From NCBI GenBank assembly GCA_964406735.1, contig CAYOSU010000002.1, forward strand, positions 1 through 64,000: DNA of 64,000 bases, in the 5' to 3' direction. Every line of letters begins with the position of its first letter. The stretch's first letter is position 1. Below, in pieces: positions 59,447 to 64,000 of the stretch. The DNA is from CAYOSU01 sp964406735. Its GTDB lineage: Bacteria; Bacillota; Clostridia; Christensenellales; CAMQZB01. The notes under the pieces are model-generated. The model ran no database searches, was not told the DNA's origin, and saw only the letters and a program-made list of their open reading frames with translations. Made by a program: the position numbers and the translations under genes.

Positions 59447-60671
59447 TGCTTTTACCTCCATCTATTCCGTAAAGTTCATATAATGCCGTAAGATCGCTTA
59501 AAAACTTCTCCTCGACCTCTTTGTTTGAAATGCTGAGTTTCGTTATCCTTGAAATGAACGTTCTTATCCACGGAATCATTTCGTTGCTATCAAAAACGTC
59601 AGCGGAAAACTTATAATGCTCGTCGTCAACTCTTTCTATCTTCCCACACCTCTTTTCTCTTTTAAGGCGGTCTACTATATAGTACTCATCCTTTGAAACT
59701 TCCACCTCAAATTCTACATGTTCGGTCTTTCGGCTTATCTTACAATTCACTCCCCACATATTGCGCTCAAGATCGTTGAATATACATCTATACTCTTCAA
59801 ATCGTTCGCATACATCGCCAATGACGACACCTGAAACGTAATCGAGCCTATAAGAATATATCTTTTTCTTCTCTTCGTCGTAACCGAGCAAGTTGGCCTT
59901 GCCGTTCTGCGCACTTATGAATATCTTCAACGGAACGAGTTCACATTTTTTGATGACCTTTGATCTTTTGCTGAGATTGTTAAACGATACGGTGCGCTTT
60001 TTGCTTATAGCGTCAAATAGTATTGCTAAAACGTTGCTGTCAAATGCGGTGGTTATATAGTGGTGTTTGAAAGTAAAGACGCTATCGCTGCACTCAATGT
60101 TATCGAGAAGAAACGAGCCTATTACCCCACAAGGAGCTACCTCACTGAAAAACGACAATGCGTCGCAAAGATCATTTAAGTTAAGTTCTTCAGCCCTTGA
60201 ATAATATACACTCTTTCCCGATCTCTCTATCTTTATAATACCCTCTTTTTCGTACTCTTTTAGCTTTTTTCTTATCGTAGATTCGTCAAAAGTAACGGGA
60301 TATACGATTGCATCTATCTCGCTTATCAGCTCTTTTAGCGACTTTTTGATGCCAGGCTCGCATAAAACGTCGAATATCGCAAAGTGAAGCACTATATCGC
60401 CGTTTGTGAAGCTCTTTGTCTTCCATATTTTATAAAATGGATTATTTGAAACAACTCTACTGTCGACCGACAAAAAGACGTTCTTGCCGCTTGACGTATG
60501 CGAAAAACGCATATAGTCGCTTAACCAGCTCTCTATACGCCTCTTTTCATCGTCGTACGATCTTGCGCTTTTCGCATCGTATTCGCTTCTGCTCTTGAAT
60601 CCGTATAGGTAAAATTCACGCACATAATCTCGAACGACTTTAAAATTTTTAATCAACTCGCTATACGCCAT
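59436..60671 (-). CDS. WYL domain-containing transcriptional regulator (first of pair)
   Basis: A 411-residue protein. An N-terminal winged-helix region is suggested by SFTNGDIVLHFAIFDVL and FDESTIRKKLKEYEKEGIIKIERSGKSVYYS. The WYL domain follows (ISKKRTVSFNNLSKRSKVIKKCELVPLKIFISAQNGKANLLGYDEEKKKIYSYRLDYV) and then a WCX domain (VEFEVEVSKDEYYIVDRLKRE). WYL regulators often sense nucleic-acid fragments or nucleotides and control defence and repair genes. Here the target is likely the adjacent RNA/DUF2828 unit and its own operon. Confidence 0.85.
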   Translation of the reverse strand: MAYSELIKNFKVVRDYVREFYLYGFKSRSEYDAKSARSYDDEKRRIESWLSDYMRFSHTSSGKNVFLSVDSRVVSNNPFYKIWKTKSFTNGDIVLHFAIFDVLCEPGIKKSLKELISEIDAIVYPVTFDESTIRKKLKEYEKEGIIKIERSGKSVYYSRAEELNLNDLCDALSFFSEVAPCGVIGSFLLDNIECSDSVFTFKHHYITTAFDSNVLAILFDAISKKRTVSFNNLSKRSKVIKKCELVPLKIFISAQNGKANLLGYDEEKKKIYSYRLDYVSGVVIGDVCERFEEYRCIFNDLERNMWGVNCKISRKTEHVEFEVEVSKDEYYIVDRLKREKRCGKIERVDDEHYKFSADVFDSNEMIPWIRTFISRITKLSISNKEVEEKFLSDLTALYELYGIDGGKSNVV

Positions 60672-60713
60672 GCAACGATCACTTCCTTTTTGTATACTTC
60701 CTCTTTTGATCTT

Positions 60714-60741
60714 ATTATAGCATGCTATTGCGATTTTTCAA
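60714..60741 (-). promoter_or_regulatory. Promoter of the WYL operon
   Basis: Minus strand TTGAAA (60741-60736), 16-base spacer, TATAAT (60719-60714). AAGGAAG precedes the ATG at 60671. Confidence 0.7.
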
Positions 60742-60768
60742 GTCCAAAAAGCGTACTAAAAGGGTCTG

Positions 60769-60786
60769 TGTCCGTTTTATTGGACA
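60769..60786. promoter_or_regulatory. Candidate operator upstream of the WYL promoter
   Basis: Inverted repeat TGTCC-N8-GGACA, centred about 37 bases upstream of the -35 box. Its place would suit an activator or repressor such as the WYL proteins. Short, so tentative. Confidence 0.35.
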
Positions 60787-60805
60787 GTAAAATTAAAGTT
60801 ATTGT

Positions 60806-60838
60806 AAAAAGACAAGCGGCGGAAGGAATTTCCGCCGC
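60806..60838 (-). terminator. Terminator after the aldo/keto reductase gene (repeat copy 2)
   Basis: The minus strand forms GCGGCGGAA/TTCCGCCGC followed by TTGTCTTTTT. It differs from 56600-56632 at two positions that form one compensated pair (A-T there, G-C here). Confidence 0.88.
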
Positions 60839-60939
60839 TTTTGTGTATTGCGATGATATTATTTTTCTTATAACCTCTATATTTAGCCGTTAACGATCAT
60901 ATTTTCGCTGAAATATTATTGTTTTTACGGGTATTAAAG

Positions 60940-61932
60940 TTATTTGCGCAAGATCTGTTCTACTTCATCTATCTCGTCCTGAGTTAAAGAGGGATATGAG
61001 AATGCCTTTACGTTTTCTTCGACCTGTTCTGGTCTGCTTGCACCGACGAGGGCACTCGTGACTACGTCATTTCTCACTGTCCACTGCAACACGAGCTGAG
61101 CTACCGTCTGACCACGCCTTTTCGCAATATCGGCAAGCTTGCGGACTATCACAATTTTATCTTCCGTAATGTAGCTCGCTTTCAGATATCTCGGGTCGTG
61201 CGCCGCACGGGAATCAGCAGGGATGCCGTCTAAATAGCGATCGGTCAAAATTCCGTTTGCCAAAGGGGAAAATGCGATACAGCCAACTCCCTCGTCTTCC
61301 AACACCTTCGCAAGTCCGCCTTCAAGTGTGCGATCGAGCATCGAATACCTTGGTTGATGTATAAGCATGGGCGTTCCCATTTCACGAAGGGTCTTTATTG
61401 CTACGCTCGCTTGCTCGGCGTTATAATTTGATATTCCTACGTACAACGCTTTGCCGCTTCTCACTATCTGGTCGAGTGCGCCCATAGTCTCCTCTATCGG
61501 CGTATCGGGGTCGGGACGATGATGGTAGAATATATCTACGTAGTCAAGGTGCATACGCTTTAACGACTGATCGAGGCTGGCAATTAGATATTTTTTGCTT
61601 CCGTGGTCGCCATACGGACCTTGCCACATATCGTAGCCCGCTTTCGTAGATATTATCAGCTCGTCTCTGTGAGTGTGCCAGTCCTTATCCATATGGATGC
61701 CAAAGTTCTTCTCTGCTTCGCCGTACGGAGGGCCGTAATTATTCGCAAGGTCAAAGTGCGTTATTCCAAGGTCGAAAGCCTTGCGAAGAATGCTTTGTTG
61801 CGTTTCAAACGGTGTTATATTGCCGAAATTATGCCAAAGTCCGAGCGAGACGGTAGGCAGCATTATGCCGCTCTTACCACAACGACGGTATTGCATTTTT
61901 TCATAACGATCCGATGCTGGTTGATAGCTCAT
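60940..61932 (-). CDS. Aldo/keto reductase, YghZ/Gpr-like
   Basis: A 330-residue TIM-barrel reductase. Its blocks FDLANNYGPPYGEAEKNFG, ISTKAGYDMWQGPYGDHGSKKYL and VDIFYHHRPDPDTPIEETM (catalytic Asp, Tyr, Lys, His) match the YghZ subfamily, which detoxifies aldehydes such as L-glyceraldehyde 3-phosphate and methylglyoxal. AAGGAG before the ATG; own promoter and terminator. Confidence 0.93.
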   Translation of the reverse strand: MSYQPASDRYEKMQYRRCGKSGIMLPTVSLGLWHNFGNITPFETQQSILRKAFDLGITHFDLANNYGPPYGEAEKNFGIHMDKDWHTHRDELIISTKAGYDMWQGPYGDHGSKKYLIASLDQSLKRMHLDYVDIFYHHRPDPDTPIEETMGALDQIVRSGKALYVGISNYNAEQASVAIKTLREMGTPMLIHQPRYSMLDRTLEGGLAKVLEDEGVGCIAFSPLANGILTDRYLDGIPADSRAAHDPRYLKASYITEDKIVIVRKLADIAKRRGQTVAQLVLQWTVRNDVVTSALVGASRPEQVEENVKAFSYPSLTQDEIDEVEQILRK

Positions 61933-61954
61933 AGTTTTCTCCTTTTTTATTTCA

Positions 61955-61982
61955 ATTATATCACACTTTCGGCAATTTTCAA
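61955..61982 (-). promoter_or_regulatory. Promoter of the YghZ-like reductase gene
   Basis: Minus strand TTGAAA (61982-61977), 16-base spacer, TATAAT (61960-61955). Confidence 0.7.
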
Positions 61983-62032
61983 GTAGGGACGGAAGATTAC
62001 TGTCGGTTTTTGCGTAAAAACTTGCAATAAAA

Positions 62033-62056
62033 AAAGCCCTTTTGAAAAAGGGCTTT
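62033..62056 (-). terminator. Terminator downstream of the guaA region
   Basis: A stem AAAGCCCTTTT/AAAAGGGCTTT is followed on the minus strand by a long T run. It lies well past the acetyltransferase gene, as if it once served the unit ending at 62142. Confidence 0.85.
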
Positions 62057-62389
62057 GTGTTTTGCTTGTAAAATTGCCGTAAAACGGTTTTTAGGCCGAA
62101 ATCGGCTTATTTTTGAAGGTTTTAAGCAGTCTTGACTTCTTTTATTCCCACTCGCCGGGTAAAATCGGAATCTAAACTTTTTCGTTTAGATGATGTGGCT
62201 CGTGGTGGTTTGAATTATACAGATTATCTTTTATTCTATGGTCTATCCGAGATTTTGCTATCAAAAATCCATCACCACCCGGCTATCAGCGGTCACGCTT
62301 GATGGCATGGTATGGATGGCTTGTATGTATGATAGCATAGAGTATGTAAATAATCCAGAAGGAATCGGTATTGTCGAGAACTTTTTTGA
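62057..62389. other. Non-coding stretch with a guaA-end-like motif
   Basis: About 330 bases without a gene. At 62142-62153 the minus strand reads GAGTGGGAATAA, preceded by in-frame codons for ILPG, resembling the 3' end of many guaA genes (IEWE, stop). The real guaA end at 62884-62895 has GAGTTCGAATAA, matching at 10 of 12 positions. The rest shows nothing recognisable and differs in style from neighbouring DNA. Confidence 0.4.
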
Positions 62390-62839
62390 TTACAGATCGA
62401 TCCAAATTCCTTCGTCTCTGATTTCGGCATTGGGAAGGCTTCGATAAAACCGCTGGGCATCCTCGTTGGAGGCAATCAGACCGATAAGGGTATCGATACC
62501 ATGCTCTTTCAATTCTATGCGCAGGGCAGTCATTAGCCCCTGTGCAACACCCTGATGCCGGTAGCTTTTGATGACGCAGATCCAGTCAAGATACGCCTTT
62601 ACGCTGCCGTCAAAGTGGCTGTGGATCATGGAGCAGTCGATTCGCCCCACCACCTTGCCATCCATATAGGCAAGCAGCGAAAGGGAGTTTGCAAAGGCAG
62701 GATCTTCAAAGCTCTTTGTCACATCGGCTATGTACTTCTCGTCAATTTTCCAGCCCCAGAAGTCTTCCTCGGAGCGCAAATCATGCTCGAATTGAAGCAC
62801 GTCCGGGATGCGCTCTTTGGTATATTGTTTGATCTCCAC
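62390..62839 (-). CDS. GNAT family N-acetyltransferase
   Basis: A 149-residue acetyltransferase. It has a central beta strand DWICVIKSYRHQGVAQGLMTALRIE with the acetyl-CoA loop RHQGVAQGL, and a C-terminal LIASNEDAQRFYRSL. I start at GTG 62839, seven bases after GGAGG; an upstream TTG is too close to the ribosome site. Base use (CTG, CAG, GCC rich) differs from the neighbours, suggesting recent acquisition. Acceptor substrate unknown. Confidence 0.8.
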   Translation of the reverse strand: MEIKQYTKERIPDVLQFEHDLRSEEDFWGWKIDEKYIADVTKSFEDPAFANSLSLLAYMDGKVVGRIDCSMIHSHFDGSVKAYLDWICVIKSYRHQGVAQGLMTALRIELKEHGIDTLIGLIASNEDAQRFYRSLPNAEIRDEGIWIDL

Positions 62840-62883
62840 ACTCAAACCTCCACTGTAAAAATCGCCTTGAAAATAATTTTTCC

Positions 62884-64000
62884 TTATTCGAACTCTATAG
62901 TTGCTGGCGGCTTGGAGGTTACGTCGTACATTACTCTGTTTACCCCCTTGACCTCGTTGACTATTCTGTTCGAGATCTCGTCCATTACGTCGTAAGGTAT
63001 TCTTGCCCAGCCTGCCGTCATACCGTCAACGGACGTTACGGCACGAAGTGCAACGGCGTAATCGTACGTTCTCTCGTCGCCCATAACGCCTACGCTACGC
63101 ATATTCGTCAAAGCGGCAAAGTACTGCCATATCTCGGTATTCAAGCCGTGCTTTGCTATCTCCTCACGGTAGATGTAATCCGCCTCACGGAGAATATCGA
63201 GCTTCTCTTTGGTGATATCGCCGATAACTCTTATCGCAAGACCGGGGCCCGGGAAGGGCTGTCTCATTACGATGTTTTCGGGAAGTCCGAGCTCAAAGCC
63301 TACACGCCTTACCTCGTCCTTGAAAAGCGACCTTAAAGGCTCTACGAGCTCCTTGAAGTCGATAACGTCGGGAAGTCCGCCTACGTTGTGGTGGCTCTTT
63401 ATCGTTGCGGAGGTCTTCGTTCCGCTCTCGACGACGTCGGGGTATATCGTGCCCTGTACGAGGTAATCGACCTTGCCGATCTTCTTTGCCTCTTCCTCGA
63501 ACACCTTGATAAACTCTGCGCCGATTATCTTACGCTTTTTCTCAGGCTCTTCTACGCCCTTCAAAAGTCCTAAAAATCTCTCGCTTGCGTCTACTGCGAT
63601 AAGGTTCATACCTTGCTCGTCACGGAAGGTCTTTACTACCTCTTCCGCTTCGTTCTTTCTGAGAAGTCCGTGGTCTACGAAAATGCAAGTAAGGTTATCG
63701 CCTGCTACCTTATGGATAAGGGTAGCCGCAACTGCGGAGTCTACACCGCCGGAAAGTGCGCAAAGCACCTTTTTGCCTTTAAGGTAGGAAAGTCTCTTTA
63801 CCTCATCCTCGACGAACGAGTTGCTCGTCCAGTCGCCGGTTGCTTTGCATATTTTTTTCAGGAAGTTATCGAGTATCTGCATACCTTTTTCGGAATGCAC
63901 TACCTCGGGATGGAACTGAACGCCGTAGATGCGTCTTTCGTCGTCCTCCATTGCCGCACACGGGCAAGTATCAGTCGTAGCCGTTACCTTGAAGCCCTTA
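62884..64000 (-). CDS. guaA: GMP synthase (glutamine-hydrolysing), 3' part
   Basis: The frame is open to the window edge, so the 5' part lies outside. Visible are the end of the glutamine amidotransferase domain (YGVQFHPEV, catalytic His), the ATP-pyrophosphatase loop ALSGGVDSAVAATL, the XMP-binding block QPFPGPGLAIRVIGDIT and the C-terminal dimerisation domain ending KPPATIEFE. It aminates XMP to GMP. Confidence 0.97.
   Translation of the reverse strand, partial: KGFKVTATTDTCPCAAMEDDERRIYGVQFHPEVVHSEKGMQILDNFLKKICKATGDWTSNSFVEDEVKRLSYLKGKKVLCALSGGVDSAVAATLIHKVAGDNLTCIFVDHGLLRKNEAEEVVKTFRDEQGMNLIAVDASERFLGLLKGVEEPEKKRKIIGAEFIKVFEEEAKKIGKVDYLVQGTIYPDVVESGTKTSATIKSHHNVGGLPDVIDFKELVEPLRSLFKDEVRRVGFELGLPENIVMRQPFPGPGLAIRVIGDITKEKLDILREADYIYREEIAKHGLNTEIWQYFAALTNMRSVGVMGDERTYDYAVALRAVTSVDGMTAGWARIPYDVMDEISNRIVNEVKGVNRVMYDVTSKPPATIEFE

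Noticed and set aside
62131..62160. A coding fragment ending in GEWE and a stop, read as part of a second guaA
   Set aside because: Only a handful of codons are open before unrelated sequence; treated as a possible attachment-site remnant, not a gene.

Overview
This window reads as the chromosome of a low-to-middling GC, endospore-lineage Bacillota (Clostridia-type) bacterium, probably an uncultured anaerobe. The reasons are a SpoIIE-like phosphatase, HPr kinase, a flavodiiron (FprA-type) oxygen reductase, strong GGAGG ribosome binding sites, sigma-A promoters of the TTGACA-17-TATAAT type, and the Firmicute order pgk-tpiA-gpmI-secG-rnr-smpB-ssrA. I place it no more finely than that. Almost every gene lies on the minus strand.

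Layout. 1-5.6 kb: tRNA-Ser, a four-gene ABC exporter operon and a DUF2975-like membrane protein. 5.6-10.7 kb: an iron/spermidine-type ABC importer (lipoprotein, fused double permease, ATPase with a long insertion). 10.8-16.6 kb: transketolase and phosphohexomutase, an M1 peptidase lipoprotein, thymidine kinase. 16.6-20.2 kb: spoIIE, then a plus-strand pair (SLOG/YpsA-like, HicB/DinB-like). 20.2-22.9 kb: a MarR-controlled operon with a self-operator. 23-25.1 kb: tyrS, and mntP under a yybP-ykoY manganese riboswitch. 25.1-33.3 kb: flavodiiron protein, two alpha/beta hydrolases, a CDF transporter, a cytidylate-kinase-like/MATE operon behind an attenuated structured leader (possible guanidine-IV), and a DUF4434 protein. 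33.3-42.8 kb: tmRNA, smpB, rnr, secG and glycolytic genes, then a Na/Pi symporter behind an unassigned attenuator leader. 42.8-48.5 kb: uvrC (fused to a Cof-type HAD phosphatase), hprK, dusB, trmL, an ArsR regulator and a small membrane-peptide gene. 48.6-56.5 kb: a thrC-trpS-DUF5685-J-domain-membrane operon, a P-loop protein, and an aminotransferase/DRE-TIM synthase pair. 56.6-60.8 kb: an accessory module. 60.9-64 kb: an aldo/keto reductase, a foreign-looking acetyltransferase next to guaA, and the 3' part of guaA.

The most interesting region is 56.6-60.8 kb. Two WYL-domain regulators are followed by a terminator, a fresh promoter, and about 340 bases of highly structured non-coding sequence. 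Then comes a protein of the DUF2828 type, with an N-terminal helical domain resembling Ro60/TROVE and a C-terminal von Willebrand A domain with an intact DxSxS metal site. The first RNA segment folds on paper into a long helix made by its own 5' and 3' ends, capped by a three-arm cloverleaf that includes a 5-bp/7-nt arm. That is the architecture of bacterial Y RNAs, which pair with Ro60 orthologues. The module is bordered by two near-identical terminator hairpins related by a compensatory base-pair change. I propose a Ro60-like protein/Y-RNA-like system under WYL control.

Other themes are apparently leaderless genes (phosphohexomutase, the YpsA-like gene, uvrC), three attenuator leaders, and possible integration scars beside ssrA and guaA. 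All folds and family calls were made by eye. No database or folding program was run.
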